From Sphaerisporangium album (lineage in GTDB: Bacteria > Actinomycetota > Actinomycetes > Streptosporangiales > Streptosporangiaceae), in NCBI RefSeq assembly GCF_003323745.1, contig NZ_QOIL01000004.1, forward strand, positions 248,001 to 312,000: a DNA stretch of 64,000 nucleotides, given 5' to 3'. This document shows, piece by piece, positions 8,459-17,650 of the stretch; position 1 is the first letter of the stretch, and each line of letters starts with the position of its first letter. The notes beneath the pieces are model-generated. The model had not been told where the DNA came from, did not search any database, and saw only the letters and a program-made list of their open reading frames with translations. The position numbers were made by a program, and so were the translations under genes.

Positions 8459-8840
8459 TCACCAGTCGCGTAACAGGCGGTGGAGTACGCGGGTGCCGAA
8501 GTGCGGTGCGTCGACCGGGACGCGTCTGTCGGCGCCGTGGAAGGGCCGGCCGTCGATCGCCACGACGGCGTCGCCGGGCCGCACGTGTCCGGGGGCGGCC
8601 TGAGCCGAGGTGGCCGTGGACGAGCGGCGAGCCGCGCGAGGAGCCGGCGCCGGGAAGCCGGGCGATGACGTTGCCCCGGCCCGGCGCTTCCGACTCCAGG
8701 TAGGTGGTGTCTTAGCCCACCTCGGCGAGCTTCTCGGCGACGTACCCGGCGGCGGCGCGCTCGGTGCCGGTCGTGAACACCGCCGAGGCGGTCGCCGGGA
8801 GGCGGTTCAGGGGTTCGCTCGTGGGCCACCTTTCGGTCGT
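8459..8840 (-). pseudogene. M20-family peptidase remnant with internal deletion
   Basis: Read on the minus strand, three frames together give pieces of an M20 metallopeptidase. The N-terminal part reads AAGYVAEKLAEVG, then TAA where Tyr is expected, then DTTYLESEAPGRGNVIARLPG and PLVHGHL. After a frame change the C-terminus follows directly: FHGADRRVPVDAPHFGTRVLHRLLRDW and stop at 8459-8461. The normal order N-terminus, metal site, dimerisation domain, C-terminus is therefore kept but about 300 codons of the catalytic middle are missing, with one nonsense codon and at least one frameshift. Identification rests on RGNVIARLPG, HGHL and the VDERVPVDALxFGxRVL-like end. Confidence 0.7.
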
Positions 8841-9014
8841 CGCCGATACATGTCGGTGTCATCTGGTTGGCGGACCTTGATCAAGCGTCGGTCCCGTGGT
8901 GCCGTGAAAGCGGGTGCTCACATCGGCGCGGAGAACGCCGCCGATCGCTCCTATCACCCCTACCACGCCGACGCGAACCACGTCATGGAGCCAGTCCTTC
9001 GAGAAAGCGGAAGA

Positions 9015-9872
9015 ATGCGAAAACTGTCGTCATTCACGTCCACCGCGAGGGCATCGAAGTCAGCGACCGCGTCAGAAAGGAGTACGTCTTCCCCAACGGT
9101 TTTCAGGCGCAAGTTCTCCCGGCTCGGGATCGTCCTCGGCGCCACCGCTCTGGGGGTCCTCATCCCCGCGTCGGCGGCCTACGCCGATCCGCCCCGCAAC
9201 CTTCCCCAGTCGGCCGGAGGGTACGAGCAGTCGTTCTCGCCGGCCTACGACTACGACGGCGACGGCTGCTACGCCACCCCCGGCATCGGGCCGGACGGGA
9301 CCCTCGCCCCGGGGCTGAACCCGACCGGTGCGGTCAACGGCAACTGCCATGACCAGTCGGACCTGGACAACTCGCAGACCTACGCCCGGTCCAAGTGCAA
9401 CAACGGCTGGTGCGCCGTCGTGTACGCCAGCTACTTCGAGAAGGACCAGGCGCTGTCCGGCGTCAGCCTCGGCGGCCACCGCCACGACTGGGAGCACGTC
9501 ATCTCCTGGATCAACCAGGCGTCCAACCAGGTGGAGTACGTGTCGACCACACAGCACAGCAGCGTCGTGACCTACACGCGCTCGCAGGTGCGCTTCGACG
9601 GGACGCACCCCAAGGTCGTCTACCACAAGGACGGGGCGTCCACGCACTTCTTCCGGCTCGCCAACGGCAATGACGAGCCGCCGGAGAACCACTACCACAA
9701 CTGGCGCTATCCGCCGCTGGTGGACTGGAACGGCTGGCCCAGCACCTCGCTGCGCGACAGGCTGATGAACGCGGACTTCGGCGCCGCGACCATCAAGATC
9801 ACTGACGGGAGGTTCGGGGACCTGCTCGCGGGCGCCAAGCCAAGTGCCATCCCCTTCAACCCTCGGGCCTGA
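9015..9872 (+). CDS. Secreted NPP1 family (NLP) necrosis-inducing-like protein
   Basis: 285 residues from ATG at 9015 (MRKLSSFTSTARAS); ATG at 8985 is an alternative and upstream ribosome-binding signals are weak for both. A long basic N-terminus, hydrophobic segment and AYADPP cleavage region indicate export. The mature protein shows NLP hallmarks: the GHRHDWE heptapeptide (about residue 155), paired Cys residues around GNCHDQ and CNNGWC, and VYHKDGASTHFF. NLPs of microbial pathogens bind plant sphingolipids and permeabilise membranes. Many bacterial members come from soil saprophytes and their role is unclear. An acidic DYDGDG loop could bind calcium. Followed by a terminator, so probably monocistronic. 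Confidence 0.88.
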   Translation: MRKLSSFTSTARASKSATASERSTSSPTVFRRKFSRLGIVLGATALGVLIPASAAYADPPRNLPQSAGGYEQSFSPAYDYDGDGCYATPGIGPDGTLAPGLNPTGAVNGNCHDQSDLDNSQTYARSKCNNGWCAVVYASYFEKDQALSGVSLGGHRHDWEHVISWINQASNQVEYVSTTQHSSVVTYTRSQVRFDGTHPKVVYHKDGASTHFFRLANGNDEPPENHYHNWRYPPLVDWNGWPSTSLRDRLMNADFGAATIKITDGRFGDLLAGAKPSAIPFNPRA

Positions 9873-9975
9873 CGACCCGCATCGGTTCCGACTCCCGTCA
9901 GCCTCTCCACGCACAGGCCCGGGGCGGACCAGCGACGCCGTGACGACGTGAAACCCGTGCGCGTCGTACCCGATG

Positions 9976-10008
9976 TGCCGCTCCGGCGACGAAACCGCCG
10001 GAGCGGCA
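9976..10008 (+). terminator. Hairpin terminator after NLP gene
   Basis: Perfect 13-bp inverted repeat, arms 9976-9988 and 9996-10008, 7-base loop, about 100 bases after the NLP stop. The rest of the 364-bp gap (9873-10236) shows nothing else I recognise. Confidence 0.75.
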
Positions 10009-10236
10009 CCACGACGGCGGAGGCGGCGGCAGATCACCGGGCGACAACTCTCCTGAGCCGCACGGCTGTGCGCTTTTCCGGCCGGTCCGTAATCCGCTGT
10101 GGCGTCTAGAAAGAGCCGTCATCGTTTAACGGCTTGCTAACGGCGAGGCGGATGGGTCAACCTCGTGGGCCGAGATCACGTCTTCACCTCGCAAGGGCCG
10201 CTCGTATGGACGGAGATACTTCCGAGAGGGTGAGAA

Positions 10237-10851
10237 GTGAGCAACAGCGCCAGCGGGAAATCGCCGAAGCCGAGAAAGTCGGCAGAATCGCAACGCTTCT
10301 GGGCCACAGCCCAGGGAGCGACCATCATCGCCGCCGTGGTCGCCGCGGTCGCGGCCATCGGTGGGGCGCTGATCAGCCGCGCATCGGATTCAGGCGCGAC
10401 CCCGGTCAGCACGCCGGCACGCACCGAGCCGTCGATCGGGACGTCAGGCTCCGGCCCTTCGGCCTCCGGGCCAGTGGTGCGGCGGCACGGGGATCTGCAG
10501 ATGCGTGCCTGGACGGGGTACGATCTCGACTCGCTGGCGCAGAGCGACCTCGACTGGAGGCCCACGCGTGACGCGTGGAAGGGGCAGGATGTCGGCTACC
10601 AGACTCTGCCGACCGGTAAGCAGGTCGTGGGCGTTGACGCGGCTCCATCTGTCGCGCCGCTCAAACTCGCATCCAGTTACGGCTACCAGGACTGCGTCGA
10701 TGCGCCGTACAACGATGTGAAGGTGGTCGAGCCGAACATCGAAAGAAATCACGCCTTCTGCGTTCGCACCTCAGAGGGGCGATATGCATTGTTACAGGTC
10801 AAGCTCCTGACTCAGGCCGATATACAGGTGGAGGCAACGGTCTGGGAGTAG
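10237..10851 (+). CDS. Single-pass membrane protein of unknown function
   Basis: 204 residues from GTG at 10237, with GAGAGGG six bases upstream. The N-terminal 25 residues are basic and Ser-rich, followed by one hydrophobic helix (ATIIAAVVAAVAAIGGALI), a Ser/Thr/Pro/Gly linker and a C-terminal domain of about 120 residues with conserved-looking elements GYDLDSL, YGYQDCVDAPY and HAFCVRTSEGRYALLQVK. Two Cys may form a disulfide outside the membrane. The end resembles the sensor or ligand-like domains fused to membrane anchors in actinomycetes, where a C...FCVRTxEGRYALLxV pattern is frequent. No family can be named with confidence. Confidence 0.7.
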   Translation: MSNSASGKSPKPRKSAESQRFWATAQGATIIAAVVAAVAAIGGALISRASDSGATPVSTPARTEPSIGTSGSGPSASGPVVRRHGDLQMRAWTGYDLDSLAQSDLDWRPTRDAWKGQDVGYQTLPTGKQVVGVDAAPSVAPLKLASSYGYQDCVDAPYNDVKVVEPNIERNHAFCVRTSEGRYALLQVKLLTQADIQVEATVWE

Positions 10852-10857
10852 GCGCGG

Positions 10858-11024
10858 CTACCCGTTCGAGGCGTGAGCCGCGTAGTTCTTTCCGCAGGTG
10901 GATGAGATGGATCGATCGAGGAAGATGCTCCACTCCGGCTGTTGGACGAGTAGGGCGGCGCCGTCCGGGACTTCGGAATCGCGTACCGCGACGTGGTCCT
11001 CGACCTTGGGGCCGGGTGCCGAAA
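10858..11024 (-). pseudogene. DUF397 domain remnant
   Basis: Minus-strand frame ending at TAG (10858-10860) contains HVAVRDSEVPDGAALL and PEWSIFLD, the characteristic VAVRDSKxPxGP...WxAFL end of DUF397 proteins. A tail ISSTCGKNYAAHASNG follows. The expected N-terminal W.KSSYS..G..CVEVA half is missing: the frame runs into the hairpin at 11030-11063. DUF397 genes normally sit next to an XRE-type regulator, absent here. Interpreted as a truncated gene. Confidence 0.55.
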
Positions 11025-11029
11025 GGAGG

Positions 11030-11063
11030 GACCCCCGGGCACCTATCCTTGTCCCCGGGGGTC
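11030..11063 (-). terminator. Strong hairpin terminator after the tRNA-like RNAs
   Basis: Perfect 10-bp arms 11030-11039 and 11054-11063 with a 14-base loop; on the minus strand it is followed by a short pyrimidine stretch CCTCCTTT. A smaller perfect hairpin (arms 11068-11072 and 11079-11083) sits just before it. Together they would end the minus-strand transcript carrying the two structured RNAs. Confidence 0.65.
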
Positions 11064-11081
11064 AGAAGCCGCCATGTTGCG

Positions 11082-11219
11082 GCGTCAGCAGCGTTTAAGA
11101 AGATGGATCAGTCCTTACGACGTGCGCTCTTCCATTGAGCTACCGCGGCATGTGGAGCCGCGAGCTGGACTCGAACCAGCATCTCAACGATCACAGTCCA
11201 CCTTCGGTCGATCTGACGC
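11082..11219 (-). ncRNA. Bacterial Y RNA-like RNA 2 (permuted tRNA-like module in a long stem)
   Basis: About 138 nt. In minus-strand order: closing stem GCGTCAG pairing with CTGACGC at the far end; a second helix GAAGGTG with CATCTTC; GAC(T)GTG with CACGTC; then the T-arm GCTGG-TTCGAGT-CCAGC (11164-11180); the 3' acceptor strand TCGCGGC (11157-11163); a loop TCCACAT containing an encoded CCA (11150-11156); the 5' acceptor strand GCCGCGG (11143-11149); TA; and the D-arm GCTC-AATGGAA-GAGC (11126-11140). So the 3' tRNA half precedes the 5' half, the acceptor stem is a hairpin, and a long helix replaces the anticodon arm. That is the known layout of YrlA-type bacterial Y RNAs, which bind Ro60/Rsr. 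Ends are inferred from pairing only. Confidence 0.75.
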
Positions 11220-11239
11220 TCGACGGCGATGCTGAATCT

Positions 11240-11369
11240 GGAGCGAGAATCTGAACTTGATCGGCCGCCTCTACCACTTGGGCTACCGGGGCGCGTAGTG
11301 CCCCGGGAAGGTTTCGAACCTTCACTTGAGCCGTTTGTCAGCTTCAGCTTCAGCCTCAGCTTGCGCTCC
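11240..11369 (-). ncRNA. Bacterial Y RNA-like RNA 1 (permuted tRNA-like module in a long stem)
   Basis: About 130 nt, just upstream of the other copy. Module in minus-strand order: stem strand CGGCT (11329-11333); five-base variable loop; T-arm GAAGG-TTCGAAA-CCTTC (11307-11323); 3' acceptor CCGGGGC (11300-11306); loop ACTACGC (11293-11299); 5' acceptor GCCCCGG (11286-11292); TA; D-arm from 11283 to 11267 with GCC/GGC stem and the GG of the D-loop; stem strand GGCCG (11262-11266). The stem in the anticodon-arm position is extended outward by TGA/TCA, CTGAA/TTCAG and GGAGCG/CGCTCC separated by internal loops. The 5' outer strand contains GCTGAA-type repeats, so other registers are possible. Same architecture as RNA 2 but different sequence, which argues for selection on structure. 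Confidence 0.75.
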
Positions 11370-11376
11370 TCGCGCA

Positions 11377-11396
11377 CCCATCCGCTCCGGGATGGG
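11377..11396 (-). terminator. Hairpin between the upstream gene and RNA 1
   Basis: 7-bp perfect arms 11377-11383 and 11390-11396 with a 6-base loop, 12 bases after the stop of the upstream gene. It could terminate that gene's mRNA, or act as a processing or partial read-through element so that the structured RNAs are made from the same transcript. Confidence 0.5.
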
Positions 11397-11407
11397 GGTC
11401 TTGTGGG

Positions 11408-12139
11408 CTACCCGAGTAGGTAGCGGAAAACGGCGTCGCCGATCCTCTGGTCGTCGACCTGGATGCCGTTCGCCTCCTCGCGCGCGTACTTCACAGCATC
11501 CTGCAGTTTCTGCAGACGAGTCAGCAACTCATTGATCCGTCGCTGCGGCAGCGCGCCGGAGAACGCGGTCTTCGTCCAGTAGCCGACGACGACATCCTCG
11601 TTGTACACCTGAACCTGGGCGGGGTGCTTGTCCGTCGCTTCGGCCAGGACGTGGTTACGCGGGACCTTCTTGGTCCGCGTGGTCTTCACCGGCTCGGTGC
11701 GCCACGTGTCGGTGTTCTCGTCCAGCGTCCACGTCTCAGACGGGTCGAGCGTCGGGAGCTTGGAGATCAGCGTGTGCAGGTCGACGAGCTGCTTTTCCAG
11801 GAACAGCAGGTAGGTCACCGGGACATTCTCAAGGAGGACGGTCCCGTCGACCTTCACGTCGGCCTTCGCCGAGCAGTTCGCGATGTCCTTGGTGGCCGTG
11901 ATGTCGAACAGGCGGGTCAGCGTCGCCGCCACATCGCGGAGCACCTGGTCCGCCTGAACCTGGACCTTGGTCGACTCCGGCGGAAGCTGCTCACCCTCGT
12001 CGTCGATCGGCTGGTAGGTGCGGGAGATACCCGACAGGAGCGGCGCCTTCTGGATCGTGTGGTAGGCGTCGGTCACCTTGCGCTGGACGTCGGACTTGAC
12101 GCCCTTCTCCACGGCGAGGATCTGGTTGAGCTTCGTCAC
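11408..12139 (-). CDS. Conserved actinobacterial protein of unknown function, upstream of Y RNA-like genes
   Basis: 243 residues, soluble, no signal peptide. Sequence blocks look strongly conserved: MTKLNQILAVEKGVK, ISRTYQPIDDEGEQLPPEST, VTYLLFLEKQLVDLHTLI, KVPRNHVLAEATDKHPAQVQ and VVGYWTKTAFSGALP. Much of it is predicted alpha-helical with charged heptads. I recall a widespread actinobacterial DUF (possibly DUF7873) with this look, but no activity is known to me. It is on the same strand as, and immediately before, the two Y RNA-like elements, with a small hairpin between. This placement suggests a role with those RNAs or in RNA repair or quality control. No Ro60/TROVE, RtcB or PNPase gene is visible in the window. 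Confidence 0.75.
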   Translation of the reverse strand: MTKLNQILAVEKGVKSDVQRKVTDAYHTIQKAPLLSGISRTYQPIDDEGEQLPPESTKVQVQADQVLRDVAATLTRLFDITATKDIANCSAKADVKVDGTVLLENVPVTYLLFLEKQLVDLHTLISKLPTLDPSETWTLDENTDTWRTEPVKTTRTKKVPRNHVLAEATDKHPAQVQVYNEDVVVGYWTKTAFSGALPQRRINELLTRLQKLQDAVKYAREEANGIQVDDQRIGDAVFRYLLG

Positions 12140-12623
12140 GGTACGAACTTTAGAGACGGGAGTGAAGTGTCACACCTCAATTTTCCGCTATGTGACGCGT
12201 CTCGAAATGTCAGCGCTTACCTCCAAGGTCAGTCCTGACACGGGCAGGGAGGAAGCCTTGCTGCCGGCGCGAGGCATGTCAGCGGGTGGGTGTGGAGGCG
12301 GCGGCCGGGTCAGCGTGGGGCGGTGGCGCCGGCGATGCGGAGGGCGAGGTCGGCGTAGGTGGATGACGGGTACCGGGCCGAGGAGAACAGCGGAGGAGGC
12401 AGGGCTCCCGGAAAGGCGCTTCTGATGACGGCGCGATGGTTTTCCTCCGCGGTTCCCTCGCGGTACCGTCGCGGCTCCGGAGCGGGTTGTCGTGACCTCT
12501 TCACCAGAAACCCGCCTGAACAACCCGTCGATCTACAAATATGGGAGGCATGGTCTTTTCAGGGGTGGCGGCCGACGCATGGATTCGGCGTGGTCGGGCC
12601 CGAGTCGCCCGCACAGGGCCGTC
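12140..12623. other. 484-bp region between divergent genes, with a possible gene tail
   Basis: Holds the promoters for the minus-strand gene ending at 12139 and the plus-strand membrane protein gene. On the minus strand, 12310-12504 reads as a plausible 64-codon end of a protein (NHRAVIRSAFPGALPPPLF, SSTYADLALRIAGATAPR, stop), possibly a decayed gene. I cannot name a family, and a chance open frame is also possible. Confidence 0.3.
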
Positions 12624-13676
12624 ATGATGGCTGACCATGGGCCGTTCCCGTTGGTAAGTGAGGACGAGGCTTTTGCCCATGTGCTGAAACGCTGCGAGGA
12701 AGGGCGTTTCGCGTGGGCGCGGGCGTATGTGGATCGGCTGGCGGTTGAGCGGCCGGGGGATTCTTTTCCGCTGTTGCTCCAGTCGTTGATCCACGCGTAC
12801 CAGGGGGACGCGGACGCCTGCCGTACGGCCCTGGCCGCCGCTGACCGAATCGACTCGGGGACGGCGCATGCCGACCTGCGGGCCACTGTCGCCGATCTGC
12901 TCCTTCATCCCGGGAATTCGCCGACCTCCGAAGGGGCGGGTGACGAGGACAAGTTCACGGCCAAGGACGGTGGCGGTTGCCTGCTGGCGGTCGTCGCCCT
13001 CGTGGGGTTCGCGGCGGTGCAGCGCGTCGGGGGCTGGCTGATGGAACTCGGTGGTGACCGGGTGGCCTCGTTCTTCGGTATCGGCGGGCCGCGTGTGGAC
13101 GGCCATTCGATCCTGGGCTCGGTTGTGATCGTCGCGGTGATAGGCCTGCTGTGGTGGGGAGTCGGCGCCGTGCGGGGAAAGCACCCGACCCGGGAGGAGC
13201 GGGCGCGGCGGCGGGCTCGGGTGCGGAGTTTCGCGGACGAGCTGGATGACGACAACGTCCGTATGTACGCGGGCGCGGTGGCGGCGCTCCTGCCCTTGTC
13301 GCCGATGTTCGTGCTCGCACCGACCGTTTTGGTGGAGATGAATCCCCGGGGCGGATGGCTGATCGCCGGCTGGACGCTCGCGGTCTCGTGCGTTGCCGTC
13401 TGGGCGGTCTGCCACGCGGTCGGCGTTCGCGCGGTGACCAGGGCCGTTCGGCTGAGTCGTCTTCTCGTCGTTCACGCGGTCGCCGCGTACGTCGCGCTCG
13501 GCGCGTTCGCCGGGGCGTTGATCGCCGGGGTCTCCGAGGAAGCCCTGAACGCGGCGGGCTCCTGGTTGTTTCCGGCGGCTCTGCTTGCCTTCGTCGCGAC
13601 CGCCGGATACTTGGCCGTCCAGCAGCGGCGGCTGCGAAAAGCCGGTCGGCTGAAGGTCTGGCGCGAGGGATCGTAG
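12624..13676 (+). CDS. Polytopic membrane protein with TPR-like N-terminus
   Basis: 350 residues from ATG at 12624 (12627 and 12579 are alternatives; no site has a strong ribosome-binding sequence). The first ~100 residues are soluble and helical, with a repeat-like pattern (AFAHVLKRCEEGRFAWARAYVDRL, LLQSLIHAYQGDADACRTALAAADRI) resembling TPR units. Six hydrophobic helices follow, from GGCLLAVVALVGFAAV to FPAALLAFVATAGYLAV, with a basic cytoplasmic loop EERARRRARVR after the second and a basic C-terminus. Similar helical-repeat plus multi-helix proteins are common, uncharacterised genes in actinomycetes. No enzyme motif seen. Confidence 0.7.
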   Translation: MMADHGPFPLVSEDEAFAHVLKRCEEGRFAWARAYVDRLAVERPGDSFPLLLQSLIHAYQGDADACRTALAAADRIDSGTAHADLRATVADLLLHPGNSPTSEGAGDEDKFTAKDGGGCLLAVVALVGFAAVQRVGGWLMELGGDRVASFFGIGGPRVDGHSILGSVVIVAVIGLLWWGVGAVRGKHPTREERARRRARVRSFADELDDDNVRMYAGAVAALLPLSPMFVLAPTVLVEMNPRGGWLIAGWTLAVSCVAVWAVCHAVGVRAVTRAVRLSRLLVVHAVAAYVALGAFAGALIAGVSEEALNAAGSWLFPAALLAFVATAGYLAVQQRRLRKAGRLKVWREGS

Positions 13677-13874
13677 GCGGCCCCAAGCTTGCCGTGCGCA
13701 GGTGAACGGTGAGCGCGGGCGGGCCTGGTCATCGCGCGTCTGTGGGTGAGAGGTGGAGCTGCACCGGCTCGGGGTGATCGGCGAGGCTGTGGCGGGGAGG
13801 TGTCCGAATCTCGATTTCGGAAACACTTCGGAAACACATTGACCTGCGGGGTGACCCATCCGCACCCTATCTGC

Positions 13875-14912
13875 ATGGTAAACCGGTTTCCTGTCACGCC
13901 GCGGACGACGATCACGGACGTCGCGTTGCTCGCCGGCGTGTCCAAGGCGACCGTGTCCAAGTACCTGAGCGCGACCGACTACTACGTCTCGGAGAAGACG
14001 CGGGAGAAGATCGAGAGCGCGATCAAGGAACTCAACTACTATCCCAACGCGCTGGCCCAGGGCTTGTCCAGCCGGCGGTCGTACGCCATCGGCGTCGTCG
14101 TCGCCAGCATCACCAACCCGTTCTATCCGGAGCTGGTCGCCGGAGTCGAGGAAGTGATAGATCCGGCGGGCTACACCTTGCTGCTCGGCACCAGCGCCGA
14201 GAACAGCGACAAGGAGGCCGACGTCGTCCGCACGATGATCCAGCGCCGCGTGGACGGGGCGATCGTCGCCTCGGCGACCATGCGGGACGGGAGCGTGCAG
14301 AAGCTCGTCAACGCCGGAATCAACGTGATCGTCGCCAGCCGTGAGCTGGCCAGGCCGCTCGTCGACACCGTGGTGATCGACAACAGGCTGGGCGGCCGCA
14401 TGGCCGCGGAGCACCTGCGGGGGCACGGGTTCGGCCGGGCGGTGTTCCTGAGCGGGCCGCTGGACGTGCTGGCCTTCCGGCAGCGGTTCGAGGGGTTCCG
14501 CAGCGTCTACCGCGAGGCCGACAGCGCCGTCCATCTGGCGCGGACCAGTGAGCTCGCCGAGGCCACCGAGGCCGCGTTCGGCCTGCTACGCGACCTGCCC
14601 CGCCCCAGCGCGGTGTTCGCGGCCAACGACACCCTTGCGCTCGGGCTCATGACGGCCGCCCACACGCTGGGCCTGCGGATCCCCGAGGACATCGCCCTGA
14701 TCGGCTTCGACGACATCTGGGTGGGCCGGATCCCGGGCGTCTCGCTGACGACCGTGGACAGCAGGGCCCGGCAGGTCGGCGCGGTCGCGGCGGGCATGCT
14801 AGCCGAACGCATCGGCCGGCATCCGGGCGAGAGCCGCAACGCCCGCAAGCCGCCGGAACGGCACGTCCTGGCCCCCCAGCTCATCGTCCGAGGCTCCTGC
14901 GGCTGTTCGTAG
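13875..14912 (+). CDS. LacI/GalR-family transcriptional regulator
   Basis: 345 residues from ATG at 13875; the frame is open further upstream, but the HTH TITDVALLAGVSKATVSKYL begins only ten residues in, as in the family. After the hinge helix region (YYPNALAQGLSSRRSYAIGVV) comes a periplasmic-binding-protein-type effector domain, with the typical IPEDIALIGFDDI near residue 285. The C-terminus has a Cys pair (SCGCS). A perfect AAACCGGTTT palindrome covers codons 2-5, and another lies before the transporter gene, so it probably represses itself and the catabolic operon until the imported substrate or a metabolite binds. There is little room for a leader, so a leaderless or very short 5' end is likely. 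Confidence 0.92.
   Translation: MVNRFPVTPRTTITDVALLAGVSKATVSKYLSATDYYVSEKTREKIESAIKELNYYPNALAQGLSSRRSYAIGVVVASITNPFYPELVAGVEEVIDPAGYTLLLGTSAENSDKEADVVRTMIQRRVDGAIVASATMRDGSVQKLVNAGINVIVASRELARPLVDTVVIDNRLGGRMAAEHLRGHGFGRAVFLSGPLDVLAFRQRFEGFRSVYREADSAVHLARTSELAEATEAAFGLLRDLPRPSAVFAANDTLALGLMTAAHTLGLRIPEDIALIGFDDIWVGRIPGVSLTTVDSRARQVGAVAAGMLAERIGRHPGESRNARKPPERHVLAPQLIVRGSCGCS
13880..13889. promoter_or_regulatory. LacI-type operator at the regulator gene start
   Basis: Perfect palindrome AAACCGGTTT within codons 2-5 of the regulator gene. LacI/GalR operators are commonly of this CG-centred type. A direct repeat TTCGGAAACAC (two copies, about 13815-13837) lies just upstream and may be part of the promoter architecture. 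Confidence 0.65.
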
Positions 14913-14990
14913 AGTCAAAGACACCCATAAGTACGTCACAAAGATCAAAACACACCCCCCGGTTCGCCTCAAGCGGTCCTGGCCCGTAAG

Positions 14991-15000
14991 AAACCGGTTT
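14991..15000. promoter_or_regulatory. LacI-type operator before the transporter operon
   Basis: Second perfect AAACCGGTTT, 33 bases before the ATG of the substrate-binding protein gene, flanked as at the first site by A on the left and TCC-like bases on the right. The 120-bp gap between the regulator and the transporter is AT-rich in its first half and probably holds the operon promoter. Confidence 0.75.
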
Positions 15001-15032
15001 CCACACGGCAAGCCCCCAGAAAGTGTTCAGCC

Positions 15033-16109
15033 ATGAATAAGCAAAGAATGATCGCGCTGACGTCCACGGCGCTCGTGCTGGGTCTCACCGCCTGCAGCCC
15101 GGCGAACTCCACGGACTCACCGGCTTCCACGGGCGAGTCCACCGGCCGGACCTACACCTACACCAGTGACCAGGACGGCGTGCAGTCGATCGAGGGCGTG
15201 GAACTCGCCTCGTCGCTCGGGGAGTTCACCCCCGCCAAGAAGCACCGGGTCGCCGTCATCCTCAAGGCGCTCACCAACCAGTACTGGCAGGGCATCGAGA
15301 AGGGCGCCAAGGCGGCGGCCGCCAAGTACGGCGTGGAGGTGACCATCCAGGCGGCGAGCAGCGAGAAGGCCCAGGCCGAACAGCTCACGATCGCCCAGAC
15401 GCTGATCGGGCAGAAGTTCGACGCCTACGTGGTGGCCCCCGAGAGCACGTCCAACCTCTCCCCGGCGCTCAACCAGATGCGCCAGCAGGGCGCGCCCATC
15501 GTCAACGTGGACGACGCCCGAGTCCCGGCGACCGTCTACGTCGGCCCTGACCACGAGCTGGACGGTTCGCAGGCCGCCGACGAGCTGGCCAAGCTCTCCC
15601 CCGGCGGCGGCGAGGTCGCCCAGATCGAGGGCCAGTCGGGGTCCAGCGCCGCGATCCTGCGGATCAAGGGCTTCAAGGAGGGGGTGGCCAAGCACCCGAA
15701 CCTCAAGCTGGTCGCCAGCGTGCCGGGCAACTGGGACGCGAACGTGTCCTACTCGGCCGCGCAGCAGGTCATCCAGCAGAACCCGAACCTCAAGGGGATC
15801 TACGCCAACAACGACACGATGGCGATCGGCGTGGCCAAGGCCGTCAAGGAGTCGGGCAAGAACATCGCCGTGATCGGGACGGACGGCGTGCCGGAGGCCG
15901 TTTCCGCGGTCCGCGGCGGCTCGATGGCCGCCACCGTCAGCCCGCTGCCCTACTACGAGGGCTACTGGGCGGTCGAGTCGGCCGTCGGCCTGCTGGAGGG
16001 CAAGCAGATCGCCCCGTGGGTCGTCGCGCCGGCCCAGACGATCACCAAGGACAACGTCGGCCAGTTCTACGACGAGTCCGGCCAGGTCATCACGACCCTC
16101 TACAAGTGA
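15033..16109 (+). CDS. ABC importer substrate-binding lipoprotein, ribose type
   Basis: 358 residues. Signal peptide with lipobox LTAC (Cys about residue 21) and a Ser/Thr linker, then a type-I periplasmic binding fold: HRVAVILKALTNQYWQGIEKGAKAAAAKYGVEV, the DAYVVAPESTSNLSPAL segment that binds ligand in ribose/autoinducer-type proteins, GIYANNDTMAIG and VIGTDGVPEAVSAVRGG. It would capture a small sugar- or polyol-like compound outside the membrane and deliver it to the permease. First gene of the operon, preceded by an operator. The ligand cannot be read from sequence. Confidence 0.92.
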   Translation: MNKQRMIALTSTALVLGLTACSPANSTDSPASTGESTGRTYTYTSDQDGVQSIEGVELASSLGEFTPAKKHRVAVILKALTNQYWQGIEKGAKAAAAKYGVEVTIQAASSEKAQAEQLTIAQTLIGQKFDAYVVAPESTSNLSPALNQMRQQGAPIVNVDDARVPATVYVGPDHELDGSQAADELAKLSPGGGEVAQIEGQSGSSAAILRIKGFKEGVAKHPNLKLVASVPGNWDANVSYSAAQQVIQQNPNLKGIYANNDTMAIGVAKAVKESGKNIAVIGTDGVPEAVSAVRGGSMAATVSPLPYYEGYWAVESAVGLLEGKQIAPWVVAPAQTITKDNVGQFYDESGQVITTLYK

Positions 16110-16146
16110 CCGGCTCCCTGAGAACCACGCCTACCGAGGGGATGAG

Positions 16147-17634
<1,488 letters not shown>

Positions 17635-17650
17635 GGATCCAAGGAGAACC

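Noticed and set aside
10134..10571. 145-codon plus-strand ORF
   Set aside because: Out of frame with the better-supported GTG-started membrane protein at 10237, Arg-rich and without a start site.
11100..11330. Ordinary tRNA genes on the minus strand
   Set aside because: T-arm and D-arm sequences are tRNA-like, but the acceptor strands only pair in the permuted order and no normal anticodon arm joins the halves.
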